Source of the DNA: JALZMG01 sp963844175 | GTDB lineage: Bacteria > Actinomycetota > Acidimicrobiia > Acidimicrobiales > Ilumatobacteraceae | Length of the DNA: 64,000 nucleotides | Assembly (NCBI GenBank): GCA_963844175.1 | Contig: CAWJNE010000022.1 | Coordinates: 186,001 to 250,000 of the forward strand | Direction: 5' to 3' | Shown here: positions 42,049 to 50,689 of the stretch, piece after piece | How positions within the stretch are numbered: the stretch's first letter is position 1 | Layout of the letters: each line of letters starts with the position of its first letter | Made by a program: the position numbers and the translations under genes | The notes under the pieces: generated by a model | Told to the model about the DNA's origin: nothing | Database searches by the model: none | The model's input: only the letters and a program-made list of their open reading frames with translations

Positions 42049-42136
42049 CCCATCGGAGGGTTTGCGCGCATCCGAGGGTTTCGTGAGGGGCTTCCCCGCA
42101 GCTGACCCTCGGATGCAGGAAACCCTCGGATGGGTC
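42049..42136. repeat. REP-like palindrome, copy 2, between convergent genes
   Basis: CCCATCGGAGGGTTT, GCATCCGAGGGTTTC, central GAGGGGCTTCCCC, then GACCCTCGGATGCAG and AAACCCTCGGATGGGTC. It begins 6 bp after the LLM stop and ends within the stop codon of the VWA gene on the other strand. Confidence 0.9.
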
Positions 42137-43136
42137 AGACCATGCCGCGCAGCCACCAGAGGCTGAGCGCCCAGGCGGCGGCGAGGAGGACGAGGGCGAT
42201 TGCCGCCCAGCGCCACGTCAGCTCGGTGACCACCTCGATCTGCTCGCCCAAGGTGTCGCCGAGCGAATCCTGGATGCGCCCGTAGGCATCCTCCAGCTCG
42301 GCGCTGGTCGCCGCCTCGTAGGCGGCGCCGCCCGTCGTCTCGGCGACGTCCTCCAGCGGCGCCGGCTGCACCGGCACGGGGATCATGTCGCCGGTCTCGG
42401 GATCCTCGATCGTGCCGTCGGCCGTGCCAAAGGCAATCGTGAACACCGGGACGCCGGCCTCGGCGGCCACCTGTCCACCTTCCTCGGTGGTCCGGCCGAC
42501 CGTGGTCTCGCCATCGCTGAGCAGCACCATCGCACCAGGCGCCAGGTCCTCCTCGCCGTCGGCGGGCTCGACCTCCGAGTCCTCGGCCAGACGGGTCAGC
42601 AGTGCGGCCCCGCTGGCCAGGGCGTCACCGATGGCCGTCGACTCGGCGAGCTGCAGCCCGTCGATGCCTCGATCGATGGCCTCGCGATCCAGCGTCGGCG
42701 ACACCTCGACGCCGACCGCCCCACTGAACGAGATCAGCCCGACCTCGACGTCGGGTTCGACCCGGTCGACGAAGTCGTGGGCCGCCTGCTTGGCCGACTC
42801 CAGCCGATCCGGCTCGACGTCGGTGGCCATCATCGACAGCGACACGTCGAACAGCAGCAGGATGCGGCCTTCGCTCTCCGTGCGCTCGACGGACGTCGTG
42901 ATCGGCCGGGCGATGGCAACCACGCCGGCAGCCAGGCCGGCCAGCTGGAGGACGGCGACGACGTGGCGCCGCCACCCCGGTCGGGCCGGCGCCACCCGGT
43001 CGAGCAGGTCGACCTGGGTGAAGCGGACCGTCGCCCGGCGCCGCCAGCGCAGCACGACGACGTAGCCGACGGCCAGCGCGACGACCGCCAGCAGCCACCA
43101 CAGCCGGCCACCGTTGAGGAAGGTCGCGGCGATCAT
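42135..43136 (-). CDS. VWA-domain membrane protein, BatA-like
   Basis: A 333-aa protein. Two N-terminal helices (LWWLLAVVALAVGYVVVLRW and VVAVLQLAGLAAGVVAIARP) precede a VWA domain with MIDAS motif LLFDVSLSMMATD, the Thr/Asp-bearing ESTAIGDAL and VLLSDGETTVG. A C-terminal helix AAIALVLLAAAWALSLWWL follows. With MoxR and DUF58 it forms the usual three-gene set that may assemble or remodel envelope or metal-containing complexes. Its ATG overlaps the DUF58 stop by 4 bases (ATGA). Confidence 0.9.
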   Translation of the reverse strand: MIAATFLNGGRLWWLLAVVALAVGYVVVLRWRRRATVRFTQVDLLDRVAPARPGWRRHVVAVLQLAGLAAGVVAIARPITTSVERTESEGRILLLFDVSLSMMATDVEPDRLESAKQAAHDFVDRVEPDVEVGLISFSGAVGVEVSPTLDREAIDRGIDGLQLAESTAIGDALASGAALLTRLAEDSEVEPADGEEDLAPGAMVLLSDGETTVGRTTEEGGQVAAEAGVPVFTIAFGTADGTIEDPETGDMIPVPVQPAPLEDVAETTGGAAYEAATSAELEDAYGRIQDSLGDTLGEQIEVVTELTWRWAAIALVLLAAAWALSLWWLRGMV

Positions 43137-44074
43137 CGTCTGAGCACCTGGGCGTTCACGGCCTGCACCCGCCGACGACGAACGTGGTTGACCAGGGCGC
43201 CGATCCAGTCGCTGTCCGTGGCCAGCTCGACGAGGTCGGCTCCCGACCGGCGGATGCCCCAGTTGCGCTGCTCGACGAGCTCGGCCGCCGCCGCGGCGTA
43301 GCGGCGCTGCACGTCGGCGGTGACCCGGACCTCACGGCGCTGGCCGGTCGACGGGTCGACCACCTCGATCATGCCGACGGGCGGCACGTCGAGCTCGCGC
43401 GGGTCGTGGATGGTGATCGCCAGCAGGTCGTGACGCAGCCCGAGCCGGGCCAGCGGATCGACCCAGGCATCGCCGGCGAAGTCGGAGATCACAGCGGCAA
43501 AGCCACGGCGCCGGCAGACAACGGCGACTCGGTCGATGGCTGCGGCGAGGTCGGCCCGGCCGGCACCCTCGCACGGCGGTGACGTGGCGATGGCGCTGAG
43601 CACGGCCCGCACCTGATCGCGTCCGAACCTCGGTGGCACGACCTTCAGGTGGGGTCCAGCGACCAGCACGGCACCGAGGCGGTTCTGGTTGCGGGCGGTG
43701 AGGAAGCCGACACCGGCGGCTGCGGCCAGCGCCACCTGCGCTTTGTCGGCGGTCGTCGTCCCGAAGCGCATCGCCGCCGACGTGTCGACGACCAGCCAGG
43801 CCTCGAGGTCGCGGTCGGCGATCTGCTCGCGCACGTGGGTCTCCATGGTGCGCGCCGTGACGTTCCAGTCGATCCGCCGGACGTCGTCGCCCGGCTGGTA
43901 CACCCGCGCCTCGCCCGGCTCGCTGCCGTGGCCCGGCGTGAGACCCTGGTGGTTGCCGTGAAGCGCGCCGTCGAGGCGGCGGTTGATCGTCAGCTCGAGC
44001 GAGCGGACGAGCTCGTGGACGTGCTCGGTCGGTGGTCCCGCCGGCCACTCGACCGGCCCGTCGAGGGCGCTCAT
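43133..44074 (-). CDS. DUF58-domain protein
   Basis: A 313-aa protein with the DUF58 signature VYQPGDDVRRIDWNVTARTM (about residues 55-74), followed by a VWA-like fold: AWLVVDTSAAMRFGTTTADK and AVISDFAGDAWVDPLARLG. It is cytoplasmic in this branch, with no membrane helix at the N-terminus. The start MSALDGPVEW at 44074 is chosen; the longer frame runs back through a border element. It lies between moxR and the VWA gene, and the overlap with the latter indicates translational coupling. Confidence 0.9.
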   Translation of the reverse strand: MSALDGPVEWPAGPPTEHVHELVRSLELTINRRLDGALHGNHQGLTPGHGSEPGEARVYQPGDDVRRIDWNVTARTMETHVREQIADRDLEAWLVVDTSAAMRFGTTTADKAQVALAAAAGVGFLTARNQNRLGAVLVAGPHLKVVPPRFGRDQVRAVLSAIATSPPCEGAGRADLAAAIDRVAVVCRRRGFAAVISDFAGDAWVDPLARLGLRHDLLAITIHDPRELDVPPVGMIEVVDPSTGQRREVRVTADVQRRYAAAAAELVEQRNWGIRRSGADLVELATDSDWIGALVNHVRRRRVQAVNAQVLRR

Positions 44075-44097
44075 CGTTGTCCCGCGCGGTGAAGGCC

Positions 44098-44181
44098 GGT
44101 CATCGACGCTTCGGCACCCGATCGCAGTGAGGGGGCGTTCAGGCCGGCCGTGGCCGGCCCAGCGAGCGAAGCGAGCCATCG
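44098..44181. repeat. Border element inside the moxR operon
   Basis: Inverted type-2 copy: GGTCATCGACGCTTCGGCACC...CAGGCCGGCCGTGGCCGGCCC...GCGAAGCGAGCCATCG. It separates the moxR stop (44183) from the DUF58 start by 108 bp in an otherwise overlapping operon. Confidence 0.65.
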
Positions 44182-44182
44182 A

Positions 44183-45229
44183 TTAGCCCAGCGCGTCGTT
44201 CGGCTTGGGCGACACCCACGTGGCGGGGACCGATTCGAGGATCCGGTTGACGATGTGGTCCGGCGTGACGTCGCGCGCCAGCGCGTCGTAGGTCAGCAGC
44301 AGGCGGTGGCGCAACACCTCAGGGGCGACGTCGAACACGTCCTGCGGCGTGGCGTACGTGCGGCCGCGGATCAGCGACAGGGCACGGGCCCCGCGCACCA
44401 GGTTGATGCTCGCCCGTGGGCTGGCTCCCAGTCCGATCGACGAGTCGAGCTCGCTGAGCCCGAACCACGCCGGGTTGCGCGTGGCCTGCACGAGGTCGAC
44501 GGCGTACTGGGCGACGCTGCGGTCGACGAACACTGCGTCCGACTTGCGCTGCAGCGCGATCAGCTCGTCGAGGTCGACGACCTGCCCGGCGTGCGGCGGG
44601 TTGACGGCCATCCGGTCGATGATCGTCAGCTCTTCGGCGGCGGTCGGGTGGTCGAGGACGATCTTCATCATGAAGCGGTCGCGCTGCGCATCCGGCAGCT
44701 GGTACACGCCTTCGCTCTCGATCGGGTTCTGCGTGGCGACGACGAAGAACGGCGCCGGCACGGGATGGGTGATCCCGCCGATGGTCACCTGGTGCTCCTG
44801 CATCACCTCGAGCAGGGCCGACTGGACCTTGGCCGGAGCCCGGTTGATCTCGTCGGTGAGCAGGAAGTTGACGAACACCGGGCCGAGCTCGACGTCGAAG
44901 CGCTCGCTGCTGCCGCGGTAGATGCGCGTACCGACGATGTCCGACGGCAGCAGGTCCGGGGTGAACTGGATGCGGGCGAACGTGCCGCCGACGACGTTGG
45001 CCAGGGTCTCGGCGGCCAGCGTCTTGGCCAGGCCCGGGACGGACTCCAGCAGGCAGTGGCCCCGGGCGAGCAGCCCGACGAGCATCCGCTCGAGCAACCG
45101 GGTCTGTCCGACGATCACCTTGCGGAGCTCGAAGAAGATCCGCTCCACTTGCTCGGCCGTGCGGGCGTCGTCCATCGGGCTGTTCGGGCGGGCGTATTGG
45201 GCCGTATCGACGGAGGGTGGCATGGTCAC
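44183..45229 (-). CDS. MoxR-family AAA+ ATPase
   Basis: A 348-aa AAA+ protein. The Walker A is the MoxR variant LESVPGLAKT. Walker B is FVNFLLTDEINRAPAKVQSA, sensor 1 is FFVVATQNPIESEGVYQLPD, and the arginine-finger region is DAQRDRFMMKI. SPRASINLVRGARALSLIRG is sensor 2. MoxR ATPases act as chaperones with VWA partners, and the next two genes encode such partners. It starts at GTG 45229, or at an ATG two codons in (45223). It is divergent from the CoA ligase at 45447. Confidence 0.93.
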   Translation of the reverse strand: MTMPPSVDTAQYARPNSPMDDARTAEQVERIFFELRKVIVGQTRLLERMLVGLLARGHCLLESVPGLAKTLAAETLANVVGGTFARIQFTPDLLPSDIVGTRIYRGSSERFDVELGPVFVNFLLTDEINRAPAKVQSALLEVMQEHQVTIGGITHPVPAPFFVVATQNPIESEGVYQLPDAQRDRFMMKIVLDHPTAAEELTIIDRMAVNPPHAGQVVDLDELIALQRKSDAVFVDRSVAQYAVDLVQATRNPAWFGLSELDSSIGLGASPRASINLVRGARALSLIRGRTYATPQDVFDVAPEVLRHRLLLTYDALARDVTPDHIVNRILESVPATWVSPKPNDALG

Positions 45230-45375
45230 AGACTCCCGTGATCGCTGGGTCGGCGAGGCTGAGACGGTACCAACGCGTCCCTCGGTTCCCGGTGAGAGCT
45301 CGGTGTGGGTTCGCTGGCAGTTGACAGGTGCCGTGCGAGCGCGGCGAGGGCGCCAGCGCTTCGGCTATCGGCCGA

Positions 45376-45420
45376 TTTGCGTCACCGTTTCGCCACGGGT
45401 GGCGGCATCGGTGACACAAA
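45376..45420. promoter_or_regulatory. Long-spaced inverted repeat upstream of a CoA ligase
   Basis: TTTGCGTCACCG (45376-45387) and CGGTGACACAAA (45409-45420) are inverted repeats matching at 11 of 12 positions with a 21-nt gap. The right arm ends 26 bp before the ligase ATG. The 217-bp gap between moxR and the ligase otherwise holds only a TTGACA at about 45321 with no matching -10. It is a candidate operator. Confidence 0.45.
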
Positions 45421-45446
45421 CGCCGCTTTCGCTACGGTGCGCCTGC

Positions 45447-46997
45447 ATGTACCCGGGGAAGTACGCCGCGGAGCATCCCGACCAGCCGGCCCTGGTGATG
45501 GCCGCCTCCGGTGAGGCGTTGACGTTCGCCGAGTTCGAAGCCAACTCCAACCGCTTGGCCCATCTCTTCCGAGCCGCCGGATTGCGCCGCGGCGACCACG
45601 TGGCGATGTTCCTCGAGAACCACTTGCGCTACTTCGAGACGATGGCCGCCGCCGAACGCACGGGCCTCTACTACACGTGCATCAACTCGTACCTGACGCC
45701 TGACGAGGTCGCCTACGTCGTCGACAACTGCGATGCCAGAGTGTTCATCACGTCGATGGCCAAGGTCGACGTCGCCGAGGCGGCAGTGGCGAAGACGCCG
45801 AAGGTCGAGGTGTTCCTCTGCATCGACGCCGACCGGGAGATCGGTCCGTTCCGGCCATATGACGCAGCCACCGCCGAGTACCCGCCGACGCCGGTCGACG
45901 ACGAGCAACTCGGCGCGGCGATGCTGTACTCGTCCGGTACGACGGGCCGTCCGAAGGGGATCCTGCGCCCGCTTCCCGAGGTCCACCCGGCCGAGCCGCT
46001 CCCGGTGATGCAGTTCGTGATGAACATGTTCTCGATGCGCCCGGGCATGCGCTACCTGTCGCCGGCGCCCATCTACCACTCGGCACCCCAGGCGTCGGTG
46101 TCGACCGCCCTGCGTCTCGGCGCCACGTCGGTGATCATGGAGCGCTTCGATCCGGAGGAGTTCCTCGCCGCCGTCGAGCAGCACCGGATCACCCACAGCC
46201 AGCTCGTCCCGACGATGTTCAGCCGGATGCTCAAGCTGCCCGACGACGCCCGCACCCGGTACGACACGTCGTCGCTGGAGACGATCATCCACGCCGCGGC
46301 GCCGTGTCCCGTGCCGGTCAAGGAAGCGATGATCGAGTGGCTGGGTCCGGTGCTGATCGAGTACTACGGCGCCACCGAGGCCAACGGGTTCACGCTCTGC
46401 GACAGCGCGGAGTGGCTGGCCCATCGAGGCACGGTCGGCAAGCCGATCCTCGGGAAGCTGCTGATCCTGGACGACGACGGCAACGAGCTGCCGACGGGTC
46501 AGACGGGCACGGTGTGGTTCGAGGGCGCGACGAACTTCACCTACTACCAGGACGACGACAAGACGGCCGAGAGCCGTGACGAGTCCGGGCAACGCTCGAC
46601 GGTCGGCGACGTCGGCTTCGTCGACGAGGACGGCTTCCTGTTCCTCACCGACCGCAAGACCTACATGATCATCTCCGGTGGCGTGAACATCTATCCGCAG
46701 GAGGCCGAGAACCTGCTCGTCACCCACCCGAAGGTGATGGACGCAGCCGTGATCGGCGTGCCCAACGTCGACCTCGGCGAGGAGGTCAAGGCCGTCGTGC
46801 AGGTGATGCCGGACGTCGACGCCGGCCCCGAACTGGAGCGCGAGCTGCTGGCCTTCTGCCGCCAGCACCTCGCCCATTTCAAGTGCCCGCGCTCGGTCGA
46901 CTTCGAGGCCGAGCTGCCCCGCTTGCCGACCGGCAAGCTGTACAAGCGCCTGCTGCGCGACCGCTACTGGGGCGACACCACGTCGAGGATCGTCTGA
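45447..46997 (+). CDS. Long-chain acyl-CoA synthetase, FadD-like
   Basis: A 516-aa ANL ligase. The P-loop is MLYSSGTTGRPKGILRPLPE, then YYGATEANGFTLCDS, GDVGFVDEDGFLFLTDRKTY, hinge MIISGGVNIYPQEAENLLV and catalytic Lys in RLPTGKLYKRLLRDRY. MYPGKYAAEHPDQPAL gives the start at ATG 45447. The overall pattern (YPGKYA start, GxTGxPKG with Arg-Pro after it) is a recognised actinobacterial FadD group acting on fatty or steroid-derived acids. A REP-like palindrome and a YeiH gene follow in the same direction. Confidence 0.93.
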   Translation: MYPGKYAAEHPDQPALVMAASGEALTFAEFEANSNRLAHLFRAAGLRRGDHVAMFLENHLRYFETMAAAERTGLYYTCINSYLTPDEVAYVVDNCDARVFITSMAKVDVAEAAVAKTPKVEVFLCIDADREIGPFRPYDAATAEYPPTPVDDEQLGAAMLYSSGTTGRPKGILRPLPEVHPAEPLPVMQFVMNMFSMRPGMRYLSPAPIYHSAPQASVSTALRLGATSVIMERFDPEEFLAAVEQHRITHSQLVPTMFSRMLKLPDDARTRYDTSSLETIIHAAAPCPVPVKEAMIEWLGPVLIEYYGATEANGFTLCDSAEWLAHRGTVGKPILGKLLILDDDGNELPTGQTGTVWFEGATNFTYYQDDDKTAESRDESGQRSTVGDVGFVDEDGFLFLTDRKTYMIISGGVNIYPQEAENLLVTHPKVMDAAVIGVPNVDLGEEVKAVVQVMPDVDAGPELERELLAFCRQHLAHFKCPRSVDFEAELPRLPTGKLYKRLLRDRYWGDTTSRIV

Positions 46998-47007
46998 CGG
47001 GCGCCGA

Positions 47008-47095
47008 CGCATCGGAGGGTTTCGCCGCACCGGAGGTCGTCGGGCGCCCCGTCCGGGACGGAAACCCTCGGGTGCCGTGAAACCCTCGGACGGGC
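47008..47095. repeat. REP-like palindrome, copy 3 (diverged, between co-directional genes)
   Basis: GCATCGGAGGGTTTC, CACCGGAGG, central CGGGCGCCCCGTCCGGGACG, then GAAACCCTCGGG and GAAACCCTCGGACGGGC. It is less conserved than the other three copies, and the only one between genes on the same strand. Its right end overlaps a possible longer start (GTG 47077) of the next gene. Confidence 0.8.
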
Positions 47096-47103
47096 AGGGG
47101 TGG

Positions 47104-48078
47104 GTGCGGCGGGTGGGGCCGGGGTTGGCGTTCGTCGCCGTGGCGGTCGTCCTCGCCTTCCTGTTCGGAGAGGTCGTCGACGTCTCGCCGCTGGTGGGCG
47201 GCGTCGTGCTCGGCGTGATCGTCGCCAACGTCGGGCTGACCCGCCCCATCCTCACGCCGGGGATCACGTTCGCCACCAAGCGCCTGCTGCGCGCCGGCGT
47301 CGTCGTCCTCGGGCTGCGCCTGTCGTTCGACCAGGTGCGCGACCTCGGTGTGGTGGGCGCTCTGGCTGTCGTCGCCGTCGTGGTGGCCAGCTTCTTCGGG
47401 ATCCAGCTGCTGGCCCGACTGATGGGCGTCAGCCCCGGGCTCGGGCTGCTGGTGGCGACGGGGTACTCGATCTGCGGCGCCTCGGCGGTCGCCGCGATGG
47501 AGCCACTCGCCGACGCCGACGAGGAGGAGGTGGCCTACGCCATCGGGCTGGTGACGCTGTGCGGCAGCCTGTCGATCATCGTGCTGCCGGCGGTCGGGCA
47601 CGCCATCGGGCTGTCGGCCGAGCAGTTCGGCGGCTGGGCCGGCGCCGGCGTGCACGACGTGGGCCAGGTCACGGCGACGGCGTCGGCGTACGCCGAGGAA
47701 TCCCTCGCGCCCGCCCTGCTGGTCAAGCTGACACGGGTCATCCTGCTCGCCCCGCTGGTGGCCGGCGTCGGGCTGTGGCGACGCCGCCAACACGCCGCCA
47801 CCGGTGGCACTGGCCGCAAGACACCGCTCGTGCCCCTGTTCGTCGTCGGGTTCCTGGCCGCCATCGGCCTGCGGGCGACGGGCTGGCTGTCCGACGACGC
47901 ACTGGCCCGGGCGAAGGACCTCGAGCAAGCGTTGCTGACCGCCGGCATGTTCGGCCTCGGCTGCGGCGTGGCCTTCGGTCGACTGCGGCGTCTCGGCGGA
48001 CGGCCGCTCGCCCTCGGCATGGCGTCGTGGGTGATGATCGCCTTCGTGGCCCTCGCCGCGTCCGCCGTCGTATCGTGA
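47104..48078 (+). CDS. YeiH/UPF0324-family putative sulfate or sulfite exporter
   Basis: A 324-aa membrane protein with about ten helices. Family marks are VVVLGLRLSFDQVRDLGVVG, LLVATGYSICGASAVAAMEP (the GxSICGASA signature) and AGAGVHDVGQVTATASAYAE. The family is annotated as putative sulfate exporters, though direct evidence is thin. A GTG at 47077 would add nine residues (MKPSDGQGW) encoded by the REP-like element; GTG 47104, with AGGGG 6-10 bases upstream, is preferred. A tandem border array follows the stop. Confidence 0.88.
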   Translation: MRRVGPGLAFVAVAVVLAFLFGEVVDVSPLVGGVVLGVIVANVGLTRPILTPGITFATKRLLRAGVVVLGLRLSFDQVRDLGVVGALAVVAVVVASFFGIQLLARLMGVSPGLGLLVATGYSICGASAVAAMEPLADADEEEVAYAIGLVTLCGSLSIIVLPAVGHAIGLSAEQFGGWAGAGVHDVGQVTATASAYAEESLAPALLVKLTRVILLAPLVAGVGLWRRRQHAATGGTGRKTPLVPLFVVGFLAAIGLRATGWLSDDALARAKDLEQALLTAGMFGLGCGVAFGRLRRLGGRPLALGMASWVMIAFVALAASAVVS

Positions 48079-48082
48079 GTCG

Positions 48083-48212
48083 GTGTGAGCGAGCGTCCGG
48101 GCCGACCCCACACCGACCAGCCCGGCGGTGCGAGCGAACGGAGAGCGGTGTGAGCGAGCGTCCGGGCCGACCCCACACCGGCCAGCCCGGCGGTGCGAGC
48201 GAACGGAGAGGG
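48083..48212. repeat. Two tandem 65-bp border elements
   Basis: GTGTGAGCGAGCGTCCGGGC starts at 48083 and 48148, and the same GTGTGAGCGAGC reappears at 48213. Each unit ends GGTGCGAGCGAACGGAGAG. The third, partial unit gives the GTG start codon (48215) of the following gene. Confidence 0.88.
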
Positions 48213-48214
48213 GT

Positions 48215-48577
48215 GTGAGCGAGCAGCCCGACGATCACGTCGACGAGCGGGCCGACGACGACCGAGCCCGCGTCCTGGCGGCCAACCAGCTCGCCCGTGA
48301 CCGCAGCATGATCGAGCACGGTCGGCGCATCGGGGGCGCCGCCGGCGCCGCGCTGGCCGGAGCGATGATCGCCGTCCGGGACATCTACGAGGGTGAGAAG
48401 CGCGACAGCGGCCAGGTCGTGGTGGACGCCCCGAGCGAGCCGCACGACGTCGACCGTGACGGCGTCGAGCTGACCGCCGAGGAGATCGGCGGCGCCGATG
48501 CCGTCGCCATGCCCGCTCAGCCTCGCCGTCCGCCGCTCGCTCGAACGAACACACGGCGGCGCAGCCGTTCGAGGTGA
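48215..48577 (+). CDS. Hypothetical 120-aa protein with glycine-zipper-like segment
   Basis: I do not recognise a family. The N-terminus is charged (MSEQPDDHVDERADDDRARV), then a helical region with IGGAAGAALAGAMIAV, a glycine/alanine-rich segment like a single membrane or zipper helix. An acidic stretch and a basic Arg-rich tail follow. The start codon comes from the third unit of the tandem border array, so the first three residues (MSE) are repeat-derived. It ends in front of a strong hairpin terminator and is convergent with aapP. Confidence 0.6.
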   Translation: MSEQPDDHVDERADDDRARVLAANQLARDRSMIEHGRRIGGAAGAALAGAMIAVRDIYEGEKRDSGQVVVDAPSEPHDVDRDGVELTAEEIGGADAVAMPAQPRRPPLARTNTRRRSRSR

Positions 48578-48579
48578 GC

Positions 48580-48604
48580 GGTGAGGGGCCAGAGGCCCCT
48601 CACC
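48580..48604. terminator. Perfect 11-bp hairpin between convergent genes
   Basis: GGTGAGGGGCC-AGA-GGCCCCTCACC: an 11-bp stem with a 3-nt loop between the stop at 48577 and the aapP stop at 48612. A CACCTCACAGG run follows and there is no T tract. Confidence 0.7.
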
Positions 48605-48611
48605 CCTCACC

Positions 48612-49421
48612 TCACAGGATCTGCGACAGGAAGGTCTTGGTGCGGTCTTCGCGCGGGTCGGTGAAGAAGTGCTCGGGCGTGCCGACCTCGACGATCTGAC
48701 CGTCGGCCATGAACACGACGCGGTCGGCGACCTCCCGGGCGAACCCCATCTCGTGGGTGACCACGATCATCGTCATGCCCTCCTGGGCGAGGTCCTTCAT
48801 GGTGTCCAGGACCTCGTTGATCATCTCCGGATCGAGGGCCGACGTCGGCTCGTCGAACAGCATGACCTTCGGTCGCATCGCCAACGCCCTGGCGATCGCC
48901 ACCCGCTGCTGCTGGCCGCCCGACAGCTGGCCCGGGTACTTCTTGGCCTGCTCGGGGATGCGCACCTGCTCGAGCAGCTGCATGCCCAGGGCCTGAGCCT
49001 CCTTCTTGGGCAATCGGCGGACCTGGCGCGGGGCCAACGTCACGTTGTCGAGCACCGTCAGGTGGGGGAACAGGTTGAACTGCTGGAACACCATCCCGGT
49101 CTCCTTGCGGATCTCCTGGATGTTGCGCAGGTCGCGTGTCAACTCGACGCCGTCGATGACGATGCGGCCCTCGTCGTGCTCCTCGAGTCGGTTGATGCAG
49201 CGGATCATCGTCGACTTGCCCGATCCCGACGGGCCGATCACGACGATCACCTCCTGCTTGCCGACGCGCACGTCGATCTCACTGAGCGCCGTGAACGAGC
49301 CGAAGCGCTTGGTCACGCCGTCCAGCTCGATCATCACCTCGCGGTCCTCGCCCACCTGCGTGGCGTCGGCGAACACCTCCGTGACGCCGGTGGCATCGGT
49401 GGCATCGGTGGCATCGCTCAT
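48612..49421 (-). CDS. aapP: Polar amino-acid ABC transporter ATPase, AapP/GlnQ-like
   Basis: A 269-aa ATPase. It has Walker A GPSGSGKST, Q-loop GMVFQQFNLFPHLTV, signature LSGGQQQRVAIARAL, Walker B VMLFDEPTSALDP and switch VVTHEMGFAREVAD, all diagnostic for the polar amino-acid group. The N-terminus MSDATDATDATGVTEVFADA contains a three-fold DAT repeat encoded by (GTGGCATCG) units. The true conserved domain starts at about residue 27. ATG 49421 overlaps the AapM stop (ATGA), which indicates coupling. It is the last gene of an aapJQMP-order operon. Confidence 0.93.
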   Translation of the reverse strand: MSDATDATDATGVTEVFADATQVGEDREVMIELDGVTKRFGSFTALSEIDVRVGKQEVIVVIGPSGSGKSTMIRCINRLEEHDEGRIVIDGVELTRDLRNIQEIRKETGMVFQQFNLFPHLTVLDNVTLAPRQVRRLPKKEAQALGMQLLEQVRIPEQAKKYPGQLSGGQQQRVAIARALAMRPKVMLFDEPTSALDPEMINEVLDTMKDLAQEGMTMIVVTHEMGFAREVADRVVFMADGQIVEVGTPEHFFTDPREDRTKTFLSQIL

Positions 49422-50689
49422 CGCAGCCCCACTCCAAGTCGTCGTTCCAACCGTTGGCTCTCGCGGCTCATGGTGATGCAGCCGATCCAGAACAGCAGCA
49501 TCACAAACGCCAACACCTCCGCGGTCAGGCCCTGGCCCTGGAACGCCGGTTGCCCGGTGACCGCCTCGGAGACGTTCAGTGCGTCGAGCAGACCCATCGC
49601 CGCGGCGGCCAGCGTGGTGTCCTTGAACAGGCTGATGAACTGCCCGACGAGCGCCGGGATCACGTTGCGCAGCGCCTGGGGCAGCACGATCAGCGCGGTC
49701 AGCCGGATCGGTGACAACCCGAGGGCCTGTGCCGCCTCCGTCTGGCCCTTGGGCAGCGACTGCAGGCCGCCGCGCACGATCTCGGCGACGTAGGCCGCGG
49801 TGAACAGCGTGATGGCGACGATCGCCCGCACCACGGTGCTCGGTGAGGCATCGGGGCTGGGCAGGAACAGCGGTACGACGAAGAAGGCCAGCAGCAGCAA
49901 CACGTACAGCGGGACCCCGCGGAACAGCTCGATGTAGGTGATGCTCAGCCAGCGGATCAGCGGCAGCTTCGATCGCCGCCCGAGGGCGAGCAGCAGCCCG
50001 AGTGGGAAGCACAGGGTGATGCCGGCGACGGCCAGGAAGATGTTGAGCATCAGGCCGCTCCACTCCTGGATCTCGAGCCCCTGGCGCAGGAACAGCACGA
50101 TGCCGGTGAACCCGACGATCGCCACGAGCACGAGGAACGGCCCCGAACGCGCCGGCAGCGCCGGGCCGATCAACCGACCGACGACGGCGGCGACGACGAC
50201 CGCCAGCACGGTCAACCACGGCCCGGCGGTCCGGGTCATCGTCATGATCAGCCCGACCCCGGCGATCAGCGGCCACAACCGCCACAGCGTCGCCAGCACG
50301 GCGCGCCACCACGGCCGATCGATCGAGGCCGGATCGACCGTGCCGGTCAGGACCCGCCGGCGGGCGACGAAGCCGGCGACGATCCCGCCGAAGAGCGCGA
50401 TCAGGGAGAGCGCCACGACGATCCGCCACAGCTCGTCGACCGGGTACCGGCCGACCATGAACAGGCGGAGGTTGACCTGCACGATCTCCCACCGGCCGGT
50501 GACGAAGACGTAGTTGAGGGCGCGGAACAGCAGGTACAGCACCACCAGCCCGGCGATCACGGTGACGATCCCGTCGCCGACCGACCGGAACAGGTTGCGC
50601 CGCACCCAATCGGCGGGCCCGGCCGCCGGTGGACGTTCCGGTTCCGGCGGCGGTACCGCCATCGTCTCGGTCACGACGGTGTCGGTCAC
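49418..50689 (-). CDS. aapM: Amino-acid ABC permease, AapM-like
   Basis: A 423-aa permease. The C-terminal HisMQ-type core starts at GLMLNIFLAVAGITLCFPLG and has the EAA loop LPKGQTEAAQALGLSPIRLT followed by VLPQALRNVIPALVGQFISL. The N-terminal 180 residues add four or five extra helices, as in AapM. It forms the heterodimer with AapQ in the membrane. The GTG start at 50689 lies in the first unit of a 59-bp tandem repeat, and three mini-ORFs chained by GTGA overlaps lead up to it. Confidence 0.92.
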   Translation of the reverse strand: MTDTVVTETMAVPPPEPERPPAAGPADWVRRNLFRSVGDGIVTVIAGLVVLYLLFRALNYVFVTGRWEIVQVNLRLFMVGRYPVDELWRIVVALSLIALFGGIVAGFVARRRVLTGTVDPASIDRPWWRAVLATLWRLWPLIAGVGLIMTMTRTAGPWLTVLAVVVAAVVGRLIGPALPARSGPFLVLVAIVGFTGIVLFLRQGLEIQEWSGLMLNIFLAVAGITLCFPLGLLLALGRRSKLPLIRWLSITYIELFRGVPLYVLLLLAFFVVPLFLPSPDASPSTVVRAIVAITLFTAAYVAEIVRGGLQSLPKGQTEAAQALGLSPIRLTALIVLPQALRNVIPALVGQFISLFKDTTLAAAAMGLLDALNVSEAVTGQPAFQGQGLTAEVLAFVMLLFWIGCITMSRESQRLERRLGVGLR

